From NCBI RefSeq assembly GCF_010672455.1, contig NZ_JAAHGO010000010.1, positions 106,718-170,717 on the forward strand: a stretch of DNA of 64,000 bases. Direction: 5' to 3'. The notes under the pieces were generated by a model. That model saw nothing but the letters and a program-made list of their open reading frames with translations. It was not told the DNA's origin and did no database searches. Of this stretch, positions 47,762 to 57,595 are shown in pieces (within the stretch, counting starts at the first letter, position 1; every line of letters begins with the position of its first letter). Position numbers and translations under genes: made by a program. This DNA is from Okeania sp. SIO2C9. GTDB taxonomy: Bacteria; Cyanobacteriota; Cyanobacteriia; Cyanobacteriales; Microcoleaceae.

Positions 47762-47878
47762 GCGTACTGTCGGGGACTGGCAACAGTCTAGATAAGTGCC
47801 ATTCAAGCAGTAAACCTAAATCGTGAGGTTTAGGAATCCCTCGTTATAATCAAGCGATTTAACGAGGGAGGATGTCAA
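47600..47878 (+). ncRNA. Predicted omega RNA scaffold at the tnpB 3' end
   Basis: By analogy with characterised IS200/IS605 TnpB systems, the guide RNA scaffold spans the 3' end of tnpB to the right-end hairpin at 47838-47868, and the guide begins after GGATGTCAA. Structured stretches before the hairpin include CTGTCGGGGACTGGCAACAG and AAACCTAAATCGTGAGGTTT. The boundaries are inference; only the hairpin and the ATGTCAA end are directly seen. Confidence 0.4.
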
Positions 47879-47949
47879 AGCTGAGTGCTTTATTTAAAGA
47901 AAACAGGTTAAAATATAAGTCTTATATCCTTTATTATAGTTTGAGTTTC

Positions 47950-49047
47950 ATGGGCAACACATTTGGACATCTATTTAGGGTCACAACATTTGGTGAATCC
48001 CACGGAGGAGGAGTAGGAGTTATAATTGATGGTTGCCCTCCCAGACTAGAAATAGATGTTGCAGAAATTCAATATGAGTTAGACCGTAGGCGTCCAGGTC
48101 AAAGCAAGATTACTACGCCACGCAAAGAAACAGATATTTGTGAAATACTGTCTGGAGTATTTGAAGGTCAAACTTTGGGTACGCCAATTATGATGTTGGT
48201 GAGAAATAAGGATGCTCGTTCACAAGATTATCAGGAGATGGCTAGTAAGTATCGTCCATCTCATGCCGATGCAACTTATGATGCTAAGTATGGTATTAGG
48301 AACTGGCAAGGTGGGGGACGCTCTTCAGCTAGAGAAACAATTGGACGTGTTGCTGCTGGGGCGATCGCTAAAAAAATTCTTAAACAATATTCTGGTGTGG
48401 AAATTGTCGGTTATGTGAAGCGCATCAAAAATTTAGAGGCCATTGTTGACTTAGAAACAGTGACTATAGAACAAGTGGAAAGTAATATTGTCCGTTGTCC
48501 AGATACTGAATGTGCAGACAGAATGATTGAATTAGTCGAACAAATACGGGATGTAGGAGATTCTCTGGGCGGTGTGGTTGAATGTGTGGCCAGGAATGTC
48601 CCGAAAGGTCTTGGCTCTCCTGTATTTGATAAATTAGAAGCAGATTTAGCTAAGGGTGTAATGTCCTTACCAGCGAGTAAAGGATTTGAAATTGGTTCTG
48701 GTTTTGCGGGTACTATTCTGACAGGTAGCGAGCATAATGATGAATTCTATACAGATGAGCAAGGGGAAATTCGGACTGTTACTAATCGTTCTGGAGGGGT
48801 ACAGGGAGGAATTTCTAATGGAGAAAATATTGTGTTGCGGGCAGCATTTAAACCAACTGCTACAATTCGTAAAGAGCAGCGTACTGTTAGTCGTAGAGGT
48901 GAAGAGGTATTGTTGGCAGCGAAAGGAAGACATGACCCTTGTGTTTTACCTAGAGCTGTGCCTATGGTAGAAGCAATGGTAGCCATTGTGCTATGCGATC
49001 ATTTATTGCGCCATCATGGACAATGTGAGAGTTTGAAATATAATTAG
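47950..49047 (+). CDS. aroC: Chorismate synthase
   Basis: 365 aa from the ATG at 47950 ([31 protein letters not shown]). The frame is open back to an ATG at 47872, but that ATG belongs to the right end of the tnpB element and the 26 extra residues are not family-like. AroC converts EPSP to chorismate using reduced FMN, the last shared step to aromatic amino acids and quinones. The family signatures GESHGGG near 15-21, [16 protein letters not shown] near 45, [19 protein letters not shown] near 133 and [23 protein letters not shown] near 285 are intact. Length is typical. Confidence 0.97.
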   Translation: MGNTFGHLFRVTTFGESHGGGVGVIIDGCPPRLEIDVAEIQYELDRRRPGQSKITTPRKETDICEILSGVFEGQTLGTPIMMLVRNKDARSQDYQEMASKYRPSHADATYDAKYGIRNWQGGGRSSARETIGRVAAGAIAKKILKQYSGVEIVGYVKRIKNLEAIVDLETVTIEQVESNIVRCPDTECADRMIELVEQIRDVGDSLGGVVECVARNVPKGLGSPVFDKLEADLAKGVMSLPASKGFEIGSGFAGTILTGSEHNDEFYTDEQGEIRTVTNRSGGVQGGISNGENIVLRAAFKPTATIRKEQRTVSRRGEEVLLAAKGRHDPCVLPRAVPMVEAMVAIVLCDHLLRHHGQCESLKYN

Positions 49048-49213
49048 TGGTTTGCAGATTGGTTAATTATTAAAATTGGACAATTTTCTCAATTGGCAAT
49101 AATTAACAATTTATAGAAAAGCAAGCTGCTATATTTTCTGTCTCTAGTTCAATTTCCCAAAAATCCAGAAATCTTTAAATTCATAAAGTGGAAACTGCTA
49201 AAAAAAAATTCAT

Positions 49214-50122
49214 ATGGAAACTAAACTTTCTTCTGAAGTGCTAACTAAAGATAATGTTGATTTCTCGAAGATGTCTGAACAAATGGGAGATTTTTTAGTG
49301 AAGTTCTGGGGTGTACGAGGTAGTGTTCCTACTCCAGGAAAAGATACTATTAGATATGGTGGAAATACTTCCTGCATAGAAATGCAAATAGCTGGTAAGC
49401 GGCTGATATTTGATGGTGGCACTGGTCTACGAGAATTAGGCGAGGAAATGATGCAGGAAATGCCAGTAGAAGCTTATATGTTTTTTACTCATTATCACTG
49501 GGATCATATTCAAGGTTTCCCTTTATTTACTCCTGCTTTTACCCAAGGAAATAGTTTTCATATCTACGGAGCTATACCTCCAGAAGGGGAGTCCATGAGA
49601 AAGCATTTTATACAAAGGGTTCTACATTATAACTCTCCTATTCCTTTAAATGGTATCCAGGCTGACTTACGTTTTTATGAGCTTCAGCATGGGGAAAAAA
49701 TGATGCTGGGTGATATTGAGATTGAGACTGGTTCTCTGAATCATCCTAACACAGCAATGGGATATAGAGTGACATGGAATGGACGGACGGTAGTTTATTG
49801 TTCTGATACAGAACATTTTCCCGACCGCTTGGATGAAAGTGTGGTAAGTTTAGCCCGCAATGCTGACGTATTAATCTATGATGCTATGTACACTGATGAT
49901 GAGTATCATAATCCCAACTCTTCTAAGGTAGGTTGGGGACATTCGACTTGGCAGGAAGCAATCAAAGTAGCTAAAGCTGCTAGAGTGAAGCAGGTGGTAA
50001 TTTTTCACCATGAACCTACTCACAGTGATGATTTTCTCGATGAAATAGCAAAAAAAGTCAAAGCAGCTTTTCCCGAGGCAGTTATGGCCCGCGAAGGTTT
50101 AGTCCTGCCAATGGGAGTTTAA
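49214..50122 (+). CDS. MBL-fold metallohydrolase
   Basis: 302 aa; the ATG at 49214 is taken, though the ATG at 49271 (MSEQMGDFLVKFWGVRGSVPTPG) is closer to the conserved start. The metallo-beta-lactamase metal sites are THYHWDHIQG near residue 93, LNHPNTAMGYR near 175, the aspartate in VYCSDTEH near 196 and the histidine in IFHHEPTHSDD near 258. The FWGVRGSVPTPG..T.RYGGNTSC opening is typical of a cyanobacterial and proteobacterial subgroup close to RNase Z and phosphodiesterases. The substrate is unknown. It lies 166 bp after aroC on the same strand. Confidence 0.88.
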   Translation: METKLSSEVLTKDNVDFSKMSEQMGDFLVKFWGVRGSVPTPGKDTIRYGGNTSCIEMQIAGKRLIFDGGTGLRELGEEMMQEMPVEAYMFFTHYHWDHIQGFPLFTPAFTQGNSFHIYGAIPPEGESMRKHFIQRVLHYNSPIPLNGIQADLRFYELQHGEKMMLGDIEIETGSLNHPNTAMGYRVTWNGRTVVYCSDTEHFPDRLDESVVSLARNADVLIYDAMYTDDEYHNPNSSKVGWGHSTWQEAIKVAKAARVKQVVIFHHEPTHSDDFLDEIAKKVKAAFPEAVMAREGLVLPMGV

Positions 50123-50166
50123 AAAGCAGGGGAGCGGGGGAGTGGGTCCGATTAAATATTGAAGTA

Positions 50167-50414
<248 letters not shown>

Positions 50415-50492
50415 TATAGAATTATGAACATAACTATATAAGCAGATTCTAAGGGTTAATAGCTGATAGCTAGTTAAAATTAAGAACTACTT

Positions 50493-51311
50493 TTAGTACA
50501 AGTTTAATAATAGTTGCTTGCGATATTCTTTACTGGTAGAGTTATCATCTCCTAAGATATTAAATATTGCCAGCATTGCTTTGCGGGCGCCGTCATTTTT
50601 ATATTTACGATTCCTGGTGACTATATCTAAAAATAATTTTAGTGCTTCTTCATAGTTAGCTGATAGTGTTAAGCTACAAGCTTGAGCATACATTTTATCT
50701 AGTTCACTATCACCAGGATTTTCTGCTTCTTGTTTAAAGTGAATTAGTCCTTTTACTGCTTGTATTTGGGGATAAAACTCTCGGTTATTTTCTCCAATAG
50801 TTTCTATTAGTTTTTGAGCTTCTTCTAATCGATTTAAGCTGACTAAAAATTTCGCAGCTTCTATGATTAAACTGATATTACGAGGATATTTTTGAAAAAG
50901 CTGGTCTAAAAGATTTTTTGCTTGTTTTAGTTCACCAGATTTTGTCAAATTCCGTAGTGTTTCGAGTTCTGTTTCTAGTTCTGATTTTAGGTTAAGTTCG
51001 CCTAGAAAGTTTCGTAGTTTTGGCTCTGAAAGAACTCCTACAAAACCAGGTTTAACTTCTCCTTGAATTACGACTTTAACATCTGGTACTCCCTCTACAC
51101 CATAAGTTTGAGCTAATTCGGGATTTTGATCGACATCCACTTTAGCTAGGATAAAGTCATATTCTTCAACCAACTTTTCTAAGATTGGTTTGAGCATTTT
51201 ACACGGACCACACCAAGTAGCGTAGAAGTCTACTAAAACAGGTTTTTGATGGGAATTTTTTAAGACTTCGGTGGCAAAGGTTGTGTTGTCAACTTCTATA
51301 GATATACCCAT
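50493..51311 (-). CDS. Thioredoxin-TPR co-chaperone-like protein (CnoX/YbbN type)
   Basis: 272 aa. An N-terminal thioredoxin domain (5-108) has the active site FYATWCGPCKMLKP and the cis-proline loop VEGVPDVKVV, in which an aspartate follows the proline. The C-terminal half is TPR-like: LRNLTKSGELKQAKNLLDQLFQKYPRNISLIIEAAKFLVSLNRLEEAQKL, ending with the family-typical NDGARKAMLAIFNILGDDNSTSKEYRKQLLLNLY. E. coli CnoX lacks an active CxxC, but many relatives, like this one, keep WCGPC, so redox activity is likely. It probably protects proteins under oxidative stress by holding and reducing them. Confidence 0.9.
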   Translation of the reverse strand: MGISIEVDNTTFATEVLKNSHQKPVLVDFYATWCGPCKMLKPILEKLVEEYDFILAKVDVDQNPELAQTYGVEGVPDVKVVIQGEVKPGFVGVLSEPKLRNFLGELNLKSELETELETLRNLTKSGELKQAKNLLDQLFQKYPRNISLIIEAAKFLVSLNRLEEAQKLIETIGENNREFYPQIQAVKGLIHFKQEAENPGDSELDKMYAQACSLTLSANYEEALKLFLDIVTRNRKYKNDGARKAMLAIFNILGDDNSTSKEYRKQLLLNLY

Positions 51312-52535
51312 TGAATTCCTAGAATATTTTGTGTTATGGCAGAAGGAAGAAGGAAGAAGGAAGAAGGAAAAGTATTATATTGTCTTAGTTTTAAGCTTTC
51401 GATCTGTCCTAATCTTTGCTTCGACTGCTATATTAACTATTATCTCATTTTGTCAGAGTTATTTTGTCAGAATTGAGTAAATTTTTAACAAAAAAAATTA
51501 GGTCTTAAATCGTAAGCATTTCCTGCGGAATGCTGCGCAAACAGCTATTAGCAGTCAGCTCTTCGGTGCGGAATGCTGGGCAAACAGCTTTTTAATAAAT
51601 GAACCAAGTATTTGCTTAACTTCTACTGCATCTTTTAACAAAGAATTGAAGCACAAGAACAACTAGCTTAAATTGTCCACTAAAGATAATAAAGCTGATA
51701 ACGCAGTTCCGACCATAAGAGGTTAGCTGACCGCTGACTGCTGAATACTTACGTTTAAATAAGTGTATTTTCAATGAAAAAAATATTTTTTTATAGTTAT
51801 AAAAAAGAGAGATTATACCAAGTATTGTTTATCAAAGTGATTGATGATTTTTCTCGATTTCCTATACCCTTATTTCACAAATTTCACAAATATTTTTTCA
51901 GATAATCAGTTACGATTAAGATTACTTTAGTCAAAATTTTATTGGGAATATATAGCGTTTTTGAATGGGATGTGGAAACCAAGTGCTATGAAAAAGCGAA
52001 TAGGGAATAGGCAATATTCATTAATTGATAATGGATAATTACCTCTGGTTAAAACCGTTACGGAATTGAATATAAGGAAATATTATTCTTTTCTCTTGGT
52101 CGATTGGATATGGCGAGGTCTCCTCGCCATCCCACCCTTCGGGAAGCTGCGCTAACGACAGCTTTTTCCCCTTAAAAGGGGGAGGCTTTAAACCATAATT
52201 ATTTAATTATTAATTACTAATTATTCGGTAAAGGGGGGAAAACAGCATTAAATAGTAATAAATACAAGGATATAATGGAATCAAAAAAGCGTTTTTTCTA
52301 ATAAAAAAACTCAATCTATGTTTACACCTCATTTGAAAACGCTATATGTAGACAGTTACCATTCCTTAAATCACGGTAAATTGCAAGTATTATAAAGAAG
52401 AAATAATCAAGAAGGCGTTTATTGATTTAGGAGAAAAGGAAAAAAGATTGCGTTGTTTTAGTTTGAAGTTTTTAATATGTCCGCCCCCTTTCGTTAGATT
52501 ACTATAAATGTGTCAATTACTCATTACCAAATTTT
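51312..52535. repeat. Repeat-rich spacer before the TPR gene cluster
   Basis: An AAGGAAGAAGG iteration lies at 51340-51368, inside the leader of the CnoX-like gene. Two units of GCGGAATGCTGCGCAAACAGC type are at 51524 and 51567. Family R3 occupies 52019-52232 and includes the palindrome ATGGCGAGGTCTCCTCGCCAT near 52110. From 52240 to 52535 the sequence is AT-rich without recognisable elements. No gene is seen. Confidence 0.55.
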
Positions 52536-54407
52536 ATGTCGTCAAGCAATAATTTCAATCCGAATACACCTGAAGAGTATGCCAAACTTGCGACTATATA
52601 TGCTAAACAGAAAAAATGGGAATTAGCAATTGAAAACTACCGTGAAGCTATTATACTAAAACCTGATTTTTCTTGGTATTACTATCATTTAGCACAAGTT
52701 TTACATCAGCAAGAAAATTGGGATGAAGCTATAAATTTGTACTATCGCGCTATAGAGTTAAACCATGATTTTTCTTGGTCTCATTATAATTTAGGAGATG
52801 CTTTAAGCAAATTACAAAGATGGGAAAATGCTGTTAATGCTTACAAAAATGCAATTAAAATAGATCGAATTTTTCCTTGGTCTTACTATAATTTAGGTAA
52901 TGCTTTAGTAGAGTTAAAAAAATGGGATGAAGCGATATATAACTATATTTATGTGGTTAAGTTACAGCCAGGAGCGCCAGGAATTTACAGTAAATTAGGA
53001 GATGCTCTAGAACAAAAATATAATTCAGATATAGATGCAGCAATTCAGGATTATCATCAAGCTATTCAGCATCAAGGGCAACATCTTATTTACGATAAAT
53101 TACTGGAATTTTTACAAGATAATCGAAATTTCTTTGTAGAAATAGCAAATAATTTAGCTAAAGTAGATAAGAATAATGGGGCGATTATTTTTTATAAAAT
53201 AGCTCTAGAGATTAATCAAGATGAATTAGAAATTTACCACAAACTACAGCAAGTTTTAGATAGAAAACATCAGTTATCGCAAGAAATTTTAGAACTCCGA
53301 AAAAAAATAGAATTAAATCCAAATAGTAAGTCTTATTATAATTTGGGTATTGCCTTAGCTCGACAACAAAAATGGGAGGAAGCAGTTGTAGCTTATCGTC
53401 AAGCTATTGAAATTAATCCAGACCTATCTTGGTGGTTTTATTACAATATATGGGAAGCTTTTGCGAGAGAGGATCAACTATCAGAAATACTAACTTTTTT
53501 CCAGAAATTTCAAAAGTCTAATCCTGATTCTTATTGGTCTTACTTAAATATAGGAGAAGCTCTAACTCGTTTAAATAAAATTGAAGAAGCTATACCTTAT
53601 TATCAAACTGCTTGTTATCAGCAAACTCAGAAGTTATACCCTGAATTAGTATCCCAACCATGGAATTTAGAACAAGTACAAGGACCGAATTTTATCATTA
53701 TTGGAGTTCACAAAGGAGGTACTACTTCTCTTTATAGTTATCTGACTCAACATCCACAAATTGTTCCTCCGATTAAAAAAGAAATGGATTTTTGGTCTTG
53801 GAAATTTAATGAGTCTATAAATTGGTATCTAGCTCATTTTCCAGCAATTTCAAAAGGGAAAAATTTTCTCACAGGGGAAGCTAGTCCTAGTTATTTTGAT
53901 TATCCGAATGCTGCGAGAAGAATTTTTCAAGTTTTCCCTAAAATTAAGTTAATTATATTATTGAGGAATCCTGTAGATAGAGCCATATCTCAATATTATC
54001 AATGGCTACGATTAAACTGGGAAAATCGATCTTTTGATGAGGCAATTCAATTAGATTTAGAACAGCTAATGAAAGCTCCTGAAAAAGTTAATTACTGGAT
54101 GAAGGAATTAAATTATTTAGCACGAGGAGTATATGTTGAATTTTTTCAGGAATGGATGAGTTTATTTCCACGGGAACAATTCCTAATTTTGAAAAGTGAA
54201 GATTTTTATGCTCATCCAGAAGTTACTATGGCGAAGGTTTTAAATTTTTTAGATTTGCCAGAATATCAACTCTCAGAGTACAAAAATTATAATATGGGAA
54301 ACTATTCTCCTATTGATTCATCAATCCGTAGGAGTTTAAATGATTATTTCCAAATTCATAACCAAAGATTAGAAGAGTATTTAGGAATGAAATTTAACTG
54401 GGATTAG
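52536..54407 (+). CDS. TPR protein with C-terminal sulfotransferase domain (I)
   Basis: 623 aa. Residues 10-360 carry about nine TPR units (WELAIENYREAIILKPDF, WDEAINLYYRAIELNHDF, WENAVNAYKNAIKID), with paired tryptophans at the helix turns. The sulfotransferase domain spans 383-623. The PAPS 5'-phosphosulfate loop is NFIIIGVHKGGTTSLYSYL near 385-403, and the 3'-phosphate site is LIILLRNPVDRAISQYYQW near 473-490. The C terminus is YLGMKFNWD. PAPS-dependent transfer of sulfate to a carbohydrate or protein is the expected reaction; the acceptor is unknown. It has no signal peptide. The final ~100 bases are copied several times downstream (55112-55968). Confidence 0.9.
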   Translation: MSSSNNFNPNTPEEYAKLATIYAKQKKWELAIENYREAIILKPDFSWYYYHLAQVLHQQENWDEAINLYYRAIELNHDFSWSHYNLGDALSKLQRWENAVNAYKNAIKIDRIFPWSYYNLGNALVELKKWDEAIYNYIYVVKLQPGAPGIYSKLGDALEQKYNSDIDAAIQDYHQAIQHQGQHLIYDKLLEFLQDNRNFFVEIANNLAKVDKNNGAIIFYKIALEINQDELEIYHKLQQVLDRKHQLSQEILELRKKIELNPNSKSYYNLGIALARQQKWEEAVVAYRQAIEINPDLSWWFYYNIWEAFAREDQLSEILTFFQKFQKSNPDSYWSYLNIGEALTRLNKIEEAIPYYQTACYQQTQKLYPELVSQPWNLEQVQGPNFIIIGVHKGGTTSLYSYLTQHPQIVPPIKKEMDFWSWKFNESINWYLAHFPAISKGKNFLTGEASPSYFDYPNAARRIFQVFPKIKLIILLRNPVDRAISQYYQWLRLNWENRSFDEAIQLDLEQLMKAPEKVNYWMKELNYLARGVYVEFFQEWMSLFPREQFLILKSEDFYAHPEVTMAKVLNFLDLPEYQLSEYKNYNMGNYSPIDSSIRRSLNDYFQIHNQRLEEYLGMKFNWD

Positions 54408-54510
54408 GAATAAATTCAGTTATCAGTTAACAGGTAAGCATTTCCTACGGAATGCTGCGCAAACAGCAGTCAGCTATCAGCTAAGGAATAAGGAAGAAGG
54501 CCAAAATTAT

Positions 54511-54743
54511 TTAGGGCTTGCTGATTAATTATCAAAGCATTGATAGATAAAGGTTTTAGCCTTCTAATCTTCCCAAAAAGTGCCCTTGTTTTAGTCAAAA
54601 ACGTTCAAAAAGTTAGCATTTTGGGCAAATCAAGGACAGAAAAATTTAGGGACAATTCTTACTTCTACCTTCTCTAAATTCCCCGTGTCTCCTGTATCCT
54701 GTCTCCTACCTCTACTAAAAGACTTTTTCAGCAAACCCTATTT
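54511..54743. mobile_element. MITE-B copy 3
   Basis: TTAGGGCTTGCTGATTAAT to AAAAGACTTTTTCAGCAAACCCTA. The ends show terminal inverted repeats (AGGGYTTGCTGA) and the interior resembles copies 1 and 2, including the TCCTGTATCCTGTCTCCTA iteration. A preceding GCGGAATGCTGCGCAAACAGC unit lies at 54447. Confidence 0.75.
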
Positions 54744-55111
54744 AATAGCAAATACATAACTTCTAATACCAATTCCCAAAAATAATGCTATACTTCCAAT
54801 GCGACTTCAGTTATTAAGTAATAATAATAATTCAGCAATGTTTGTAAGGATTATCGGCATTAATACAAAATATATTATGTAGCAACCGAAGAAGGAGTCA
54901 GGAGACAGGAGACAGGAGACAGAATTTTAGAATAGAATTATAGCTGCCGTGATTGAGTCATCATAAGAGCAAGTATTTATGGGTAAATTTTTTACTAGGA
55001 ATTTGATGAACGAAAAAAGTATTGAGATGATTTGCATAGTATAAATACCTACCAAGCTACAGATTCATATACTACTTTTAATGATACGCTCTTGAAGTGC
55101 GGAATGTGGAT
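54744..55111. other. Gene-free spacer
   Basis: AT-rich, with a short AGGAGACAGGAGACAGGAG iteration at 54900-54921. No open frame or hairpin can be supported. Confidence 0.4.
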
Positions 55112-55968
55112 TTAAACATTTATTGATTTATCAATCCGTAGGAGTTTAAATGATTATTTTCAAATTCATAATCAAAGATTAGAAGAGTATTTAGGAATGA
55201 AGTTTAACTGGAATTAGGAGTAAATTCAGTTATCAGTTAACAGTTATTATTACCTCTTGCAATAGGGAGGCTACGAAAATACTGAATTTGATTTTTTATT
55301 CCCTGAAAAAGGAAGGCTTGACACCCGAAATTTTTGTCAAAAAAAGAGAGATTGAAATCTGGGTGGGCTACAATCAGGTTTTTTCAGTTATCAGTTATCA
55401 GTTATCAGTTAGCCTCCTCCGGAGGAACTGCGTTATGGTATTATTTTAAACATTTATTGATTGATCAATCCATAGGAGTTTAAATGATTATTTTCAAATT
55501 CATAATCAAAGATTAGAAGAGTATTTAGGAATGAAGTATAACTGGAATTAGGAGTAAATTCAGTTATCAGTAATTAGTCAACATTGATCAGTACCTCTTG
55601 CAATAGGGAGGCTACGAAAATACTGAATTTGATTTTTTATTCCCTGAAAAAGGAAGGCTTGACACCCGAAATTTTTGTCAAAAAAAGAGAGATTGAAATC
55701 TGGGTGGGCTACAATCAGGTTTTTTCAGTTATCAGTTATCAGTTATCAGTTAGCCTCCTCCGGAGGAACTGCGTTATGGTATTATTTTAAACATTTATTG
55801 ATTGATCAATCCATAGGAGTTTAAATGATTATTTCCCAATTCATAATCAAAGATTAGAAGAGTATTATTGATTGATCAATTCCTAAGAGTTTAAATGATT
55901 ATTTCCCAATTCATAACCAAAGCCTAGAAGAGTATTTAGGAATAAAATTGAACTGGGATTAGGAGCTA
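55112..55968 (+). repeat. Tandem echoes of the sulfotransferase 3' end
   Basis: The last ~95 bp of the sulfotransferase gene at 52536 (encoding the IRRSLNDYFQIHNQRLEEYLGMKFNW region) reappears at about 55123-55218, 55458-55553, 55799-55868 (truncated) and 55865-55962. The middle units belong to a ~341-bp repeat: TAAACATTTATTGATT starts at 55447 and 55788. That repeat also includes a spacer with GGAGGCTACGAAAATACTGAA and TCAGTTATCAGTTATC. The two long units are almost identical, hence recent. No copy has a start codon or the catalytic part. Confidence 0.85.
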
Positions 55969-56174
55969 ATTCAGTTATTTAGTTATCAGTTAACAGTCAG
56001 CAATTATTAGTATTTCCTGCAATAGAGAGGCTACGAAAATACTGAATATTCTTTATTATCCCCTGAAAAAGGAAGGCTTGAGACCCAATATTTTTGCCAA
56101 AAAAAAGAGAGATTGAAATCTAGGTAGGCTACAATCAAGTTATCATATTATTTTCAAAAGTTTAAAACATCAAT

Positions 56175-57539
56175 ATGTATTCGACTTTAACTCCAGAAAT
56201 GTCAGCTTTTAGTTTATATCAAGAAGCAGAATCTTATTTAGAAGCTGGAAAATTAGATGAGGCTTATTTGTATTGTGAAAAATCTCTAGAAATATTACCA
56301 GTTTATCCTTTGACTTGTAAAACATTAGGAAATGTATTACAGGAAATGGGAAAGTTAGAAGAGGCGATAAATTGGTATACAAAAGCTATGATGCAGCAGC
56401 CAAATTGGGCGGAGATATACATAAATATTGGGAGTTTATATGCCAAACAAAATGAATGGCAGCCAGCTATAGCTTGCTATGAAACAGCTATTGAATTACA
56501 ACCAAATTTGCCTGGTGCTTATCGAAATTTATCTAGGGTTTGCCAAAAACTAGGTAATTTAAGTTTGGCAAAAAAATATTGGTCTCAAGCTCAAAAAATT
56601 GAATTAGAAAAGACTGCTTTGGAAAAAGTGAATTATGGAGATATTTTATTAAATGAAGGTCAAACGGAAGAGGCAATAGCTAATTATCGTGAGGCAATAG
56701 AATTAAACTCTAATTTATCGGAAGCTTACTCTAAATTAGGAGAAATTTTTGTAGAGCGAGGAGAATTAGATTCAGCTATCAATTGTTATCAACATTTGAT
56801 TAAGCTTTGGCCGGAAAACTGGATATTCTCTTACAAATTAGGCACAATTTTCCAAGATATAGGCAAGTTAAATGATGCAATTGAGGCATTTAAACGAGCT
56901 ATAGAACTTAATCCCAATTTTCCTTGGTCTCACAAACATTTAGCAGATATTTTGTATGAACAGGGTAAGTTAAATCAAGCTATTACTTCTTATCATCAAG
57001 CGATTAAAAGTAACCCTAAAAATTGGGATGCTTATTGTAAAATAGGAGAAGTATTGCTCAAGCAGGGAAAAATAAATCAAGCACTTATTATTTATCAAAG
57101 TGGTCTCAAACTTAATCCTAATTTAGCTAGACTTCACTATAAAATGGGCGAAGCACTAAGTCAACAAAAAAAATTGCACTTAGCAATTCCAGCTTATCGT
57201 CGAGCTATAGAATTAAAAATAGATAACTATTTATTTTATCGTAAATTAGCAGATGCTTTACAAGAACTAGGACAACTAGATGAGGCAATTATTAATTATC
57301 AAACAGCTATTGAAATTAATCCTAATTCTTGCTGGTTATATACATCATTAGGAAAAACATATATCCAACAAGAAAATTGGTCTGATGCTATTGAATGTTT
57401 GAAAAAAGCAATACAAATTAAACCAGACTACCATAAAGCTTACGAAAAAATAGCTTATATTTTTGAACAGTTAGGCGATCGCTCTGCAGCAGAAAAATGT
57501 AGACATCAACATCAATTACCATCTGAAGTAGGGGAGTAA
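56175..57539 (+). CDS. TPR repeat protein
   Basis: 454 aa made almost entirely of about 12 TPR units of 34 residues. Examples are AESYLEAGKLDEAYLYCEKSLEILPVYP, GKLEEAINWYTKAMMQQPNWAEIYINIGSLYAKQNEWQPAIACYETAIELQPNLPGAYRNLS and GKLNDAIEAFKRAIELNPNFPWSHKHLADILYEQ. The first four units follow the same order and wording as in the genes at 58183, 61549 and 63369. It lacks a sulfotransferase or glycosyltransferase tail, ending soon after a HIP1-like GATCGCTC at codon 434. It is probably a scaffold for protein contacts; it may have lost a catalytic domain or serve a neighbour. Confidence 0.88.
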   Translation: MYSTLTPEMSAFSLYQEAESYLEAGKLDEAYLYCEKSLEILPVYPLTCKTLGNVLQEMGKLEEAINWYTKAMMQQPNWAEIYINIGSLYAKQNEWQPAIACYETAIELQPNLPGAYRNLSRVCQKLGNLSLAKKYWSQAQKIELEKTALEKVNYGDILLNEGQTEEAIANYREAIELNSNLSEAYSKLGEIFVERGELDSAINCYQHLIKLWPENWIFSYKLGTIFQDIGKLNDAIEAFKRAIELNPNFPWSHKHLADILYEQGKLNQAITSYHQAIKSNPKNWDAYCKIGEVLLKQGKINQALIIYQSGLKLNPNLARLHYKMGEALSQQKKLHLAIPAYRRAIELKIDNYLFYRKLADALQELGQLDEAIINYQTAIEINPNSCWLYTSLGKTYIQQENWSDAIECLKKAIQIKPDYHKAYEKIAYIFEQLGDRSAAEKCRHQHQLPSEVGE

Positions 57540-57595
57540 GGGAGTGGGGGAGTAAGGAAGTGGGGGAGTGGGGGAGTGGTAAACATTAATCCTAA

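Larger units (their letters stand above)
46460..47878 (+). mobile_element. Intact solo-tnpB IS200/IS605-type element
   Basis: The left hairpin CTCTCGGTATAATC, GATTTACCGGGAG (46460-46489) and right hairpin CCTCGTTATAATC, GATTTAACGAGGG (47838-47868) share stem and loop-edge sequence, as subterminal palindromes of this family do. The right end runs GAATCCC-hairpin-GGGAGGATGTCAA, matching other TnpB right ends here. No tnpA is present, so movement would need a transposase in trans. The sequence following the right end, just before aroC, is where the guide of an omega RNA would lie. Confidence 0.75.

Noticed and set aside
47872-47949. Upstream start of aroC (26 extra codons)
   Set aside because: The ATG belongs to the tnpB element's right end; family members begin at MGNTFGHLF.
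48667-48986. Frames overlapping aroC on both strands
   Set aside because: Shadows of the aroC coding sequence.
55584-55790. 68-aa frame
   Set aside because: It lies within the 341-bp repeat that echoes the sulfotransferase end; the sequence is repeat spacer.
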